Notes under the pieces: generated by a model | Seen by the model: only the letters and a program-made list of their open reading frames with translations | The model's database searches: none | Told to the model about the DNA's origin: nothing | Made by a program: the position numbers and the translations under genes | NCBI GenBank assembly: GCA_035511515.1 | Contig: DATKFG010000029.1 | Coordinates: 1 to 64,000, forward strand | DNA length: 64,000 nucleotides | Reading direction: 5' to 3' | Source of the DNA: VBCK01 sp035511515 | GTDB taxonomy: Bacteria > Pseudomonadota > Gammaproteobacteria > Burkholderiales > Burkholderiaceae_F | Shown: one piece after another, positions 43,607-52,278 of the stretch | Layout: each line of letters starts with the position of its first letter | How positions within the stretch are numbered: position 1 is the first letter of the stretch

Positions 43607-45972
43607 TGCCCAGCGGCCGCCTGCGGGCGCTGGCCATCTTGTTGGCGGTATTTTTCGCCTGCGGGTTCGTGATACTGCGGACCCGCTTCGTGTCCGACCT
43701 GTCCGCGTTCATGCCCCGGTCGCCGACCGAGCGGCAGCGGTTGCTGCTCGAGCAGTTTCGCGACGGCGTGATCGCCCGCCTCGTGATGATCGGGATCGAG
43801 GGCGGCGACGCCGCGGAGCGGGCCCGGCTGTCGCGCGAGCTGGCGGCCAGGCTGCGAAGCGACCGGCAGCTGTTCGTCGGAGTGCAAAACGGGGATGCGG
43901 CCACGGCGCAGCGCGATCGAGACTACTTCCTTCAGAACCGCTACCTGCTCGCTCCCGACATTTCACCGGAGCATTTCACGGCCGAGGGCCTGCATGCGGC
44001 CCTGCTCGAATCGCTCGATGCACTGTCCGGCGATGCCGGACTGCTGTTCAAGGGTATTTTCCCGCGCGACCCCACGGGCGAGACGCTGAAGGTTCTCGAG
44101 CGCTTCGAGGGCCACTCCCAGCCCCGCACGGTCGAAGGTGTCTGGGCATCGCCGGACGGGGAACTGGCGCTGCTGCTGGTGCAGACGCGCGCGGCGGGCT
44201 CGGACATCGAGGCGCAGTCGCGCATCGTTTCGCACATTCGACAGGTGTTCGTGCGGATCGAGGATCGCAAACCGGACACCCGGCTCCTGATGAGCGGTAC
44301 AGGGGTCCTTTCGGTGGCGTCCCGTTCGGCCATCGAAGGCGAAATTGCCAGGCTGGCAATGGCCAGCCTGGTGCTGGTCAGCTGCCTGCTGCTGGCCGTC
44401 TATCGCTCGCCGGTGCTGTTCCTGTTGGGGATGCTTCCGGTCGTTTTGGGCGCGTTGGTCGGGATCGCCGCCGTCAGCCTCGGCTTCGGCCGCGTCCACA
44501 GCCTGACGCTCGGTTTCGGCACCACGCTGATCGGCGAGGCGGTGGACTACTCGATATATTTCTTCATCCAGTGCTTCGGAGGAGCCAGTTCCGAGCGCTT
44601 CTGGCCCACGATCGCGCTGGGCGTGTTGACCTCGATCGCCGGCTATTCGGTCCTGCTGTTTTCCGGATTCCCGAGCCTGGCGCAGTTGGGCTTGTACTCG
44701 ATCAGCGGCCTGGTGGCCGCAGCGCTGGCCGCCCGCTACCTGCTGCCGGAGCTGATGCCGCGCCGGACCAGACTGCGTGATCTTCGGCGCACCGGGGCCG
44801 CGCTGGAGCGGCTGTTCAACCAGGCCGCCGGCCTGCGCTGGGCGGCGCTCGCCATCGTTCTTGCTGCGGGCGCCGTCATCCTCGCGCATTCGGGCCGGAT
44901 CTGGAATCGTCAACTGAACGCGCTCAGCCCGGTCACGCAGGAGGACCAGCGCACGGATGCGCGGCTTCGAAGCGGCCTGGGTGTTTCCGACATGCGGTAC
45001 GTGGCGGCTTTCGCCGCCAACGACGAACAGTCCGCCCTGCAGAAGGCCGAGCAGGCCGGCAACGTCCTGCAGGACCTGGTCGATCGCGGAGTCATCGGCG
45101 ACTACACCTCGCCCGCCTTCGTGCTGCCGAGTCTTGCCCGACAGCGCAGCCGGCAAGCCGCCCTGCCGGATCCCACAACGGCCCGGGGCCGGCTGCACCA
45201 GGCCCTCGAAGGCCTGCCGATCCGGGCTGATCGCCTGGGCGGGTTCCTGTCCGACTTGCAGGCGGCGCGCAACGGAGGCGTCCTGACCCGCGCGGATCTG
45301 GATGGCACGTCGGCCGAGATGCTGGTCGATTCGCTGCTCGTCCGACGTGAACACGACTTCCTGGTGCTGCTGCCGTTGCGCTCCGCCGCGGCGGGCTCGG
45401 CCGCGGGGCAGATCGACATCGACCAGGTCGGCTCGGCCCTCGGCCAGGCGCGGCTGGCGGACGTCCGGGTGGTCGACATTCTCGCGGAGACCACCAACCT
45501 GTTCGACAACTATCTGCGGGAAGCGCTGATCCTGGTGGCAATAGGCTGCGTGGTCATCGGCGGCCTGCTGCTCGCCTGCCTGCGCTCGACTGTGCGCACG
45601 CTGCGCGTGGTCGCGCCCCTGGCGTGCTCGGTGGCCTGCGTGACCTCGGCGTTGCTGCTCTGCGGCGTCCAGTTGACGATCTTGCACCTGATCGGCTTGC
45701 TGCTCGTGGTCGCGATCGGGTCGAATTACGCGCTGTTCTTCGACATCGACCGCGGCATCGAGGATCGCAGCCAGGTCCAGGTATCCCTGGTCGTTGCCAA
45801 CCTCACTGCGGTCAGCAGCTTCGGGCTGCTCGGCTTTTCCAGGATCCCGCTGCTGTCCGCGATCGGGATCACGGTCGGCCTGGGAACGTTCCTAGCGCTC
45901 GTTTTCTCCGTGATGCTGACCCGCCTTCGCCCTTCGGGCTACGGCGGGCTGGCCCGCCCCAGCCTGGAATAA
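43603..45972 (+). CDS. MMPL/RND-type predicted exporter of the aryl polyene cluster
   Basis: The 789-residue permease has a first helix (about 7-25), a large periplasmic domain, helices 2-6 (about 245-385), a second periplasmic domain and a final helix bundle (about 630-780). This twofold layout is the MMPL (COG4258) pattern. 'GEAVDYSIYFFIQ' in helix 4 and 'GSNYALFFDIDRG' in the second half match the conserved charged helices that use the proton gradient. In xanthomonadin and aryl polyene clusters (XanF-like) this protein is thought to move the pigment lipid out of the inner membrane. Confidence 0.9.
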   Translation: MMPSGRLRALAILLAVFFACGFVILRTRFVSDLSAFMPRSPTERQRLLLEQFRDGVIARLVMIGIEGGDAAERARLSRELAARLRSDRQLFVGVQNGDAATAQRDRDYFLQNRYLLAPDISPEHFTAEGLHAALLESLDALSGDAGLLFKGIFPRDPTGETLKVLERFEGHSQPRTVEGVWASPDGELALLLVQTRAAGSDIEAQSRIVSHIRQVFVRIEDRKPDTRLLMSGTGVLSVASRSAIEGEIARLAMASLVLVSCLLLAVYRSPVLFLLGMLPVVLGALVGIAAVSLGFGRVHSLTLGFGTTLIGEAVDYSIYFFIQCFGGASSERFWPTIALGVLTSIAGYSVLLFSGFPSLAQLGLYSISGLVAAALAARYLLPELMPRRTRLRDLRRTGAALERLFNQAAGLRWAALAIVLAAGAVILAHSGRIWNRQLNALSPVTQEDQRTDARLRSGLGVSDMRYVAAFAANDEQSALQKAEQAGNVLQDLVDRGVIGDYTSPAFVLPSLARQRSRQAALPDPTTARGRLHQALEGLPIRADRLGGFLSDLQAARNGGVLTRADLDGTSAEMLVDSLLVRREHDFLVLLPLRSAAAGSAAGQIDIDQVGSALGQARLADVRVVDILAETTNLFDNYLREALILVAIGCVVIGGLLLACLRSTVRTLRVVAPLACSVACVTSALLLCGVQLTILHLIGLLLVVAIGSNYALFFDIDRGIEDRSQVQVSLVVANLTAVSSFGLLGFSRIPLLSAIGITVGLGTFLALVFSVMLTRLRPSGYGGLARPSLE

Positions 45973-46802
45973 TGGGACGCTCACCGACCGAAGCGACGAT
46001 GCGCGCCTGGCGACCGACGGTTTTTCTGAAATTCAGCATGGCGCTGCACGCGGTGGCGCTGCTGCTGGTGCTGGTCAAGCCTGCTCTATGGCCGTGGCTG
46101 TTGGCGGCGGTGCTGTGCGATCACATCGCCATCACGCTGGTGGCGCTTTGGCCGCAGAGCACGATGCTGGGTCCCAATCTGGTCCGCCTTCCGGAGTCGG
46201 CCGCCCGCCGGGGAGAAGTTGCCATCACGATCGATGATGGCCCGGATGCGGAAGTGACGCCGCAGGTGCTGGCCCTGCTCGATGCATTCGGGGCGAAGGC
46301 GAGTTTTTTCTGCATTGGCGAGCGCGCTGCGGCGCATCCGGAGCTGTGCCGCCGGATCATCGCCGCCGGCCATTCGATCGAAAACCACGGTCAGCTGCAC
46401 CGCAAGCACAGTTCGTTCCTTGGCTACCGGGGATGGCTGCGGGAAGTCGGCACCGCCCAGGACACGCTCACCGCCGTCACCGGGCATCCACCCCGCTTCT
46501 TTCGCGCGCTCGCCGGTTTTCGCAACCCCTTCCTGGAACCGGCGCTCGGTCACCTCGGCCTGCACCTTTCCAGTTGGACGCGCCGCGGATTTGACACGGT
46601 CGTCGGTGATCCGGATCGCGTGCTTTCCCGCCTGACGCGCAACCTGGCCGCCGGCGACATCCTGCTGCTGCACGACGGGCATTGCGCGCGCACGCGGTCG
46701 GGCAAGCCGGTGATCGTTGAAGTGCTGCCCGCGCTGCTGGCCAGGCTTCAAGCCTGCAAGCTCAAGCCGGTGACTCTCGCCTCGGCATGTCTCCGCAACT
46801 GA
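45972..46802 (+). CDS. Polysaccharide deacetylase (NodB-homology) membrane protein
   Basis: The 276-residue protein has two N-terminal hydrophobic helices (about 20-38 and 41-56) and a NodB domain. The Asp pair is in 'AITIDDGPDAEVTP' and the His of the metal site in 'AGHSIENHGQLH'; 'FFRALAGFRNPFLEPAL' replaces the usual RxPxG loop, and 'LLLHDGH' lies near the end. These enzymes remove N- or O-acetyl groups from sugars. It starts at an ATG overlapping the exporter stop (TAATG), so it belongs to the cluster. It may edit a glycolipid headgroup. Confidence 0.87.
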   Translation: MGRSPTEATMRAWRPTVFLKFSMALHAVALLLVLVKPALWPWLLAAVLCDHIAITLVALWPQSTMLGPNLVRLPESAARRGEVAITIDDGPDAEVTPQVLALLDAFGAKASFFCIGERAAAHPELCRRIIAAGHSIENHGQLHRKHSSFLGYRGWLREVGTAQDTLTAVTGHPPRFFRALAGFRNPFLEPALGHLGLHLSSWTRRGFDTVVGDPDRVLSRLTRNLAAGDILLLHDGHCARTRSGKPVIVEVLPALLARLQACKLKPVTLASACLRN

Positions 46803-47506
46803 AGCGACGCCTGCTGCACCTGGCCACCGAGCCGTACCGGCTTACGGGCTATTTCAATTATCAGTGGGCGCGGGCCAAGCTGCGCTACGACCCGGTGTTC
46901 ACCTCGCTGCTGGATCAGGGCGTCATTCCCGACGGCGCGCAGGTGCTCGATCTGGGTTGCGGCCGTGGCTTGCTGGCGGCCTGGTTCCTGGCGGCCGAGC
47001 ACCTTGCGGCGCAGGGAAGCTGGAGCGGAGCGGTCGCGCCTCCGCTGGGTTTGCACTTCCGCGGCGTGGAGCTGGTCGCGCGCGAAGCCGAATGCGGCAA
47101 TCGCGCCTTGCAACCCGTCTATGGAAATCGCCTGGAGCTGTCGGGGGGCGATGTGCGCGATGCCCGCCTGCAAGACGCCGTGGTCATCGTGATGCTGGAC
47201 GTGCTTCACTACATTCCGTACCCGGAGCAGGACCGGCTGCTCGACAGGGTCCGTGCGGCCCTCGGCGCCGGCAGCCTGCTCGTGACGCGGGTCGGCAACG
47301 CCAGCGCCGGCCTGCGCTTCAGGCTGAGCCAGCTCGCGGATCGTTTCGGGGCATTCGCGCAAGGCCATCAACTGTCCGGGATGTGGTGCCGGCCAGCGGC
47401 GGCGTGGATCGCCGCCCTCGAATCCAGGGGATTCGCGGTGCAGGTTCAACCGATGAGCCAGGGCACGCCGTTTGCCGACGTGATGCTGATCTCGCGGGTC
47501 ATCTGA
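46787..47506 (+). CDS. SAM-dependent methyltransferase (last gene of the plus arm)
   Basis: The 239-residue class I methyltransferase has SAM motif I 'VLDLGCGRGLLAAWFL' (about 53-68), 'FRGVELVAREA', 'GDVRDA' and 'VVIVMLDVLHYIP' as motif IV. It overlaps the deacetylase gene by 16 bases. Its N-terminal 'LTGYFNYQWARAKL' region is not known to me beyond the methyltransferase fold. In aryl polyenes, methylation occurs on the aryl hydroxyl or ring, so this is a likely tailoring enzyme. It converges on the minus arm's methyltransferase six bases away. Confidence 0.85.
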   Translation: MSPQLKRRLLHLATEPYRLTGYFNYQWARAKLRYDPVFTSLLDQGVIPDGAQVLDLGCGRGLLAAWFLAAEHLAAQGSWSGAVAPPLGLHFRGVELVAREAECGNRALQPVYGNRLELSGGDVRDARLQDAVVIVMLDVLHYIPYPEQDRLLDRVRAALGAGSLLVTRVGNASAGLRFRLSQLADRFGAFAQGHQLSGMWCRPAAAWIAALESRGFAVQVQPMSQGTPFADVMLISRVI

Positions 47507-47512
47507 TGCGGC

Positions 47513-48391
47513 CTACTCCAGGGCCAACGGCAGATCGCATCGGGCGGCTCGCAACCACCGCGCCAGGACCCGGAACTTTCTCCTTTGACTGGCGTCCAGG
47601 TCTGCGTACAGGCGGCGGGCCTTGCGCTGGTCGTCCGCGCTCCACGAGCGGCGCGGCCGGGTCCTGAATACGATCATGAAGGGCGCGAAGGGCGTAACGC
47701 AGCGCTCGATGCCGCCTCCCAGCGCGGCCGCGGCGCTCGTGAGCTCATCCACGCTGAAAGCCGCCTGCAACGACCGAAGGTAGTCCAGCGTGAAGGTCGC
47801 GGATTGCTCCCGCCGCCAGTTCTGCGCAAAGTGCCGCTGCGTGGCCAGGCGCTTCAGGCGCCCGAAGTCCACCACGTATGCGCCGCCCGCGGCCTTCAGG
47901 ACCCGCCTTGCCTCGCGCATCGCCTTTTGCAGCGCAGCCACGTCGGCCAGGTGGTGCAGGGACATCGTGCAGACTAAGCAGTCGACGGACTTGTCGCGAA
48001 AGCCCGCCAGGTCGGTCATGTCGCCCAGCACCAGGTCCGCGTTGCCGATTCCCCAGCGCCGCAGCGTCGCTCGTGCCTGGTGCAGCATGGCGGAGGACGC
48101 ATCCAGACCGATGAACCTCGAGTCCGGATTCAGGCGCGCGACCTGAGCCAGCTGATTGGCGGGGCCGCAGGCCAGGTCCAGGACGATGTCGCCTGGCGAG
48201 ATCACCGAGGTAATCTGCACCGCGTGGTACAGAACCATGAACGCGAGGATTCCGTCCTCGCGACCAGCGTCCCTGAACGCCGCATTCTGTTCGGGGTCGC
48301 TCATGACCAGCTCGGGCTCAGGCACCCGCACCGACATCCGCCGGCAAAGGCGCTCGAGGACCAGATGCATCATCATGGCGGAGCCGGACAT
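47513..48391 (-). CDS. SAM-dependent methyltransferase of the minus arm
   Basis: The 292-residue class I methyltransferase has motif I 'IVLDLACGPANQLAQVA' (about 67-83), 'FIGLDASSAML', 'LVLGDM' and 'VDCLVCTMSLHHLAD'. The C-terminal part is helical and basic, ending 'LRAARCDLPLALE'. An AAGGAGGG lies about ten bases before the ATG at 48391. As the last gene of the minus arm it is likely a second methylating step on the aryl head, or acts on a lipid precursor. Alternatives such as a lipid or quinone methyltransferase cannot be ruled out. Confidence 0.85.
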   Translation of the reverse strand: MSGSAMMMHLVLERLCRRMSVRVPEPELVMSDPEQNAAFRDAGREDGILAFMVLYHAVQITSVISPGDIVLDLACGPANQLAQVARLNPDSRFIGLDASSAMLHQARATLRRWGIGNADLVLGDMTDLAGFRDKSVDCLVCTMSLHHLADVAALQKAMREARRVLKAAGGAYVVDFGRLKRLATQRHFAQNWRREQSATFTLDYLRSLQAAFSVDELTSAAAALGGGIERCVTPFAPFMIVFRTRPRRSWSADDQRKARRLYADLDASQRRKFRVLARWLRAARCDLPLALE

Positions 48392-48501
48392 GCTCGCGCG
48401 CCCCTCCTTATCGAGTTACGCGGCCGCGGCTTTCGTTCCTTGATATTCGCACAGCGTTCATCTTGTTCTTTCTCGATATCGGGGGGCTCCCGGCAGGCGG
48501 C

Positions 48502-49275
48502 CTAGGAGAGCTCTTCCATGAAGTAAGCGCGCAGGGTCGTGGTGAACGCTCTCGGATCCGACGGGGGATCGAAGCGTCGGCCAAGCCGGATCCGGAATCG
48601 CATCGGCATGTCGGGGCGTTTGAGGAAAGGATAACCCTTGCCGAGAAAATTCGTGTCCTGCTCGATGAAGACGGTCTGTATCGGAACGCGTGAGCGGTAC
48701 GACACGTAGGCGACCCCCGCGCGAAACTCGTCCAGAGGGCCCGACTCCGTGCGCGTGCCTTCAGGGAAGAGCAGCAGCTGGCTGCCGTTGCGCAGCTCCT
48801 CGATCGCCAGGTTGACCGAACCGAGGAACCAGTCGTTAGGGATATATCGCGCCAGGCGCGATCCGGCTCCCCACAACAGGTTGCGAAGCAGCGAGGCCTT
48901 GAGCACGCACACGACGTTGGGCAGCCTCGAAAGGACCATCAGGGCATCGAGCAGTCCCGGGTGATTCGCCGCAATGATGAGCGGACCCGCGTTCCGCAGC
49001 GCATCCAGCGCCTTGATATCGAAGCGCGCTACGCCGGTCAGGACCAGAACGAGAAGATAGGCACGAAAGCCGTATGTGGCCAGTCGCCGGCCCAGCCACG
49101 CTCCCGCGCGTGGCCGCATGACCAGGGTCAGGGGAAAGGCAACGGCCGAGACCAGTGCCAAGCCGATGCCGAGTATCGCGAACCCCATCAAGAGCGCGCA
49201 GTGCTCGCGCAGATGCCTGGCGCCGATACCGAGTCGGGATGGCGTCGAGTCGCGCCGGCTCGTGGCTGCTAACAA
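48502..49275 (-). CDS. PlsC-type lysophospholipid/1-acyl-glycerol-3-phosphate acyltransferase
   Basis: The 257-residue enzyme has the HX4D motif 'ANHPGLLDAL' (about residues 102-111) and 'LLLFPEGTRTESG', the two signature blocks of PlsC. An N-terminal hydrophobic helix (about 28-55) anchors it. It is expected to transfer an acyl chain, possibly the polyene, from ACP or CoA to a lipid. A TTG start at 49275 overlaps the chorismatase stop by seven bases; ATG at 49188 is an alternative. A second acyltransferase of the LpxL type is in the other arm. Confidence 0.88.
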   Translation of the reverse strand: MLAATSRRDSTPSRLGIGARHLREHCALLMGFAILGIGLALVSAVAFPLTLVMRPRAGAWLGRRLATYGFRAYLLVLVLTGVARFDIKALDALRNAGPLIIAANHPGLLDALMVLSRLPNVVCVLKASLLRNLLWGAGSRLARYIPNDWFLGSVNLAIEELRNGSQLLLFPEGTRTESGPLDEFRAGVAYVSYRSRVPIQTVFIEQDTNFLGKGYPFLKRPDMPMRFRIRLGRRFDPPSDPRAFTTTLRAYFMEELS

Positions 49276-50267
49276 AACCCGAACCCCTCGATCTCGACCA
49301 GCAGGTCAGCCCGGCAGATGTCGGCCTGAAACCACGTGACATCGGCGCGATCGCCCAGCGTCTTGTGCAGCACTGCGGCGGCCGCTTCACGGTCGCCCGC
49401 GTGACGCAGAAAGCCTTGCAGGCACAGGGACGGCATCGAAAACCCGCCGCCTCGCGCCCGCACCAGGTTGGCCTGCTCGACGACCGCATCCAGATTGCGC
49501 AGCGTCTCGGCGGCCTGGGCCGCGACGTCTCCGACGTGGACGCTCTGGTGACCGACGATGCTCGCGGTGCCGGAGATGAAAAGGGCCGTCGTTGCCGGCA
49601 GCTCCAACAGCGTGGCGCGGGAGAAGGTCGGGCTGCGCGGCCCGTAGCGGCCCGGGTAATGGTAGGCGCTTACCTGGCGCGGATTTTCGATCGCCCGCGG
49701 CTCGACGTTCGATGCCAGGAAGTGGACGATCAACTGTCCGCCGGGCGTTCCAAGCGCACACGCCGAGGGCGCCTTGGTCGGACAGGTCCGATGCGCGCCG
49801 TCAAACGCGTCCTTCCTGCCGATGTTGAACTGCCGGTAGCGCTCCAGCCCGTCCTCGCACTCGTTGATGCGGGGAAGGTAATTCCAGCATCGAACAAGGT
49901 TCGCAAATCCCGCTCGGTCGATCGCATCGAAAATGGCCGCGTAAACGGCTTGGGTGGCCTGTTGGATGGAGCCGATACCGGCGCAAGCCGGAAAATCGGA
50001 CTCGTCCACCGCGATGTACCCGAGCAGCACGTGCTGGTTGTGCCGGTATCGCAGCCGCCCCCGGGCGCCGGCCTCAAAGGGGCCATCGACGGCCCAGACC
50101 GCGTGCACCACGCGGGCATCGGACAGGACCGGCAACTGCACCACGCCGAGGGGGCTGAAGCGGGCAGCGTGCTGTGCGTATCCATAGGTCACGGTCGCGA
50201 GCACCCGATCCGGGTCGACACCGTCGACCGTGGCTCGCATCTGCAGCGCCAGCGCGTCCGAGTGCAT
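49269..50267 (-). CDS. XanB2-like chorismatase (3-/4-hydroxybenzoate synthase)
   Basis: The 332-residue protein matches the pteridine-dependent-dioxygenase-like chorismatase family (FkbO/Hyg5/XanB2). Typical blocks are 'RCWNYLPRINECEDGLERYRQFNIGR', 'TCPTKAPSACALGTPGGQLIVHFLAS', 'RQVSAYHYPGRYGPRSPTFSRA', 'LFISGTASIVGH' and the RutC-like C-terminal 'ADVTWFQADICRADLLVEIEGF'. XanB2 converts chorismate to 3- and 4-hydroxybenzoate, and 3-hydroxybenzoate is the xanthomonadin starter. This gene thus provides the aryl head and replaces the ammonia-lyase of E. coli-type aryl polyene clusters. It is two bases after the KS gene. Confidence 0.92.
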   Translation of the reverse strand: MHSDALALQMRATVDGVDPDRVLATVTYGYAQHAARFSPLGVVQLPVLSDARVVHAVWAVDGPFEAGARGRLRYRHNQHVLLGYIAVDESDFPACAGIGSIQQATQAVYAAIFDAIDRAGFANLVRCWNYLPRINECEDGLERYRQFNIGRKDAFDGAHRTCPTKAPSACALGTPGGQLIVHFLASNVEPRAIENPRQVSAYHYPGRYGPRSPTFSRATLLELPATTALFISGTASIVGHQSVHVGDVAAQAAETLRNLDAVVEQANLVRARGGGFSMPSLCLQGFLRHAGDREAAAAVLHKTLGDRADVTWFQADICRADLLVEIEGFGFC

Positions 50268-50269
50268 CG

Positions 50270-51523
50270 TCAGGTCGCCAACCGGAAAGCGAGCACCGCG
50301 TTGCTGCCCCCGAAAGCAAAAGAGTTGCTCAGGGCCGCCCGCAGATTCGTGTGCCGCAACCCTGCGCCCATCACGTGGCGCACGCCCTCGCATTCGACCG
50401 CGACCTGCTCGAGGTTGGCCGTCGGGGGAATTTCGCCGCGCGCAAGCGCCAGTACCGTTATCAGCGCCTCTATGGCGCCGGCGGCGCCGAGCGCGTGACC
50501 ATGCATCGACTTGGTCGAGCTGACCGCAAGCTCGCCCGCGTGCTCGCCGAAAACCGCTGTCAGGGCGCTGATCTCGATGGCATCGCCTTCGCGCGTGCCG
50601 GCACCGTGCGCGTTCACGTAACCCACGTCGGACGCCTGCAAGCCGGCCTCGCGCATCGCGGCGTCGACCGCGCGCACTTGTCCTGCCGCATCGGGGCGTA
50701 CCAGGTGCTTGTGGTCGCAGCTCTGGCCGAAGCCGGCGAGCTCGCAATAGATCCGCGCGCCCCGCTCGCAGGCGTGCCCCCATTCCTCCAGGACCAGCGC
50801 CGCACCGCCTTCGGCCAGTACGAGGCCGGTCCGGCCCGCCTGGAAAGGACGGCAAGCCCGCGGCGCAGTTCGCTCGTCGCATTCGGCGACCATGCGCATC
50901 GCCTCCCAGGCGCGCATCACCGAAGAGGCCAGGGGCGCTTCCGAGCCGCCGGCAATGACGAGCGAGGCGTCTCCGCACTGAATGCGCCGGAACGCCTCTC
51001 CGATCGAGACCGCCGACGAGGCGCACGCCACCGAGTAGCTCAGGCAGGCGCCGCCCAGGCCGAGCGAGATTGCAATGTGCGAGGCCGCCGCGTTGTTCAT
51101 CGCCATCGCAACGGACAGCGGAGAGGCGCGGTTCTTGCCAAGCTCGTACACCTCGGTGTAGCCCTTCTCGATGGTGAGCGTGCCGCCGATGCCCGTTCCC
51201 CAGGAAACCCCGTGCGCATCGCAGGCGGCCAGATCACGCGGCAGGCCGGCATCGTCCCAGGCGCAGAAGGCGGCCGCGACACCGAGCTGGCTGAACCGGT
51301 CCGTCACGCTGGAGATCTGGCGCCCCACGGCCCGCTCGGGGTCGAACGCGGGACAAAAGACCGCCGGTTGCTCCAGCCGCGATCGCGTCAAAGGATGGCG
51401 GTACCAGCGAACCGCCGACTCGCCGCGCATCATCCTGGCGAAAAAGTCGCTGGCGTCGCCACCGAATGGGCTGACCATCCCCAGGCCGGTTACCGCCACC
51501 CGACGAGACGTGTGCGCATTCAT
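50270..51523 (-). CDS. Beta-ketoacyl-ACP synthase (aryl polyene KS 2)
   Basis: The 417-residue FabF-like enzyme has an intact active site: Cys167 in 'YSVACASSAVSIG', His in 'VNAHGAGTREGD' and 'SSTKSMHGHALGAAG'. The N-terminus 'RRVAVTGLGMVSPFGG' is typical. It is distinct from KS 1 at 35614, with which it shares only family features. In aryl polyene systems a second KS usually starts chain extension or works in parallel. It overlaps the ACP gene by four bases. Confidence 0.93.
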   Translation of the reverse strand: MNAHTSRRVAVTGLGMVSPFGGDASDFFARMMRGESAVRWYRHPLTRSRLEQPAVFCPAFDPERAVGRQISSVTDRFSQLGVAAAFCAWDDAGLPRDLAACDAHGVSWGTGIGGTLTIEKGYTEVYELGKNRASPLSVAMAMNNAAASHIAISLGLGGACLSYSVACASSAVSIGEAFRRIQCGDASLVIAGGSEAPLASSVMRAWEAMRMVAECDERTAPRACRPFQAGRTGLVLAEGGAALVLEEWGHACERGARIYCELAGFGQSCDHKHLVRPDAAGQVRAVDAAMREAGLQASDVGYVNAHGAGTREGDAIEISALTAVFGEHAGELAVSSTKSMHGHALGAAGAIEALITVLALARGEIPPTANLEQVAVECEGVRHVMGAGLRHTNLRAALSNSFAFGGSNAVLAFRLAT

Positions 51524-51762
51524 GCCTGGGTTTTGGCCTTCTGGAGCTTGTCGAAAATCTCTATCAGTTGCCCGACCGTTTCCGGCTGCGGCAGGTCGTT
51601 GGGAAACCGAATGCCGAATTTCTCCTCCGCCTCGAAAAGGAGCTCCAGCAGATTCAACGAATCGATCCCGATTTCGAGGAGCTTGCTGTCCAGCGTGATA
51701 TTTTCCGGTGGGTTGTCGGCATGCTTTTTTACGAATTCCCTGAGCAATTCGAGCGTGTTCAT
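51520..51762 (-). CDS. Acyl carrier protein (aryl polyene cluster, ACP 2)
   Basis: The 80-residue protein is a complete ACP with phosphopantetheine Ser35 in 'EIGIDSLNLLELLFEAEEKF'. The ATG at 51762 gives the normal ACP length; upstream codons in this frame are unlike an ACP. It is the first gene of the minus arm, so the promoter for KS 2, chorismatase, PlsC and methyltransferase should lie just beyond 51762. It is likely the carrier loaded with hydroxybenzoate (XanC-like). Confidence 0.92.
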   Translation of the reverse strand: MNTLELLREFVKKHADNPPENITLDSKLLEIGIDSLNLLELLFEAEEKFGIRFPNDLPQPETVGQLIEIFDKLQKAKTQA

Positions 51763-52278
51763 CAATTGGATCGGTTCCCTATCGACTCTTGCGTAACGGC
51801 CGGCTCGCCGCCTCGCATCCGCGGTGGCACAGCGAGCCGTCTGCTGTCGGATTGCCTGTGAGAGTGCCCGGCGTGCTTCGCACCTGATATGTGACGCATC
51901 GTTGCGCGTTTGCGGTGCGAGGACCTGCTTCCACTCCGCTCCCATAACAATTATCACGCAAAGGCATTTGGCGACGCGATCTTAAATCGGCCGACGCGTG
52001 CTCGAGGACGGGCCGACGGTGCCGCTTAAACCATTGAAATAAATGGGATTTTCCGGGCGGGCCGGCCGGAAGCGGTGACCCGGCGGACCGAGCTCGGGCG
52101 GTGAGGGAAGGTCGGCCAGCTCGATGCGGGCGCGATTGAGCGTGTCGGCGGTGTGACCTTTGTTTGAACCTTTTGTATCGCTCCGGGATACACCGTGGCG
52201 CAACGCCAGCGCAGCTGAAGGTGCTGGCGCCGGTTTACATCGTCGCGCTTCGAATTCCCTTGCGAGTGGAGACCCGAT
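51763..52278. other. 516-base divergent intergenic region
   Basis: It lies between the ACP gene (minus) and a secreted beta-propeller gene (plus), so it must hold both promoters. No recognisable gene is present on either strand. An AT-rich patch around 51944-51962 (CATAACAATTATCACGCAAA) is the best place for a minus-strand promoter, although I cannot assign -35 and -10 boxes with confidence. The stretch 52021-52060 has a weak CCATT/AATGG hairpin. Confidence 0.35.
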
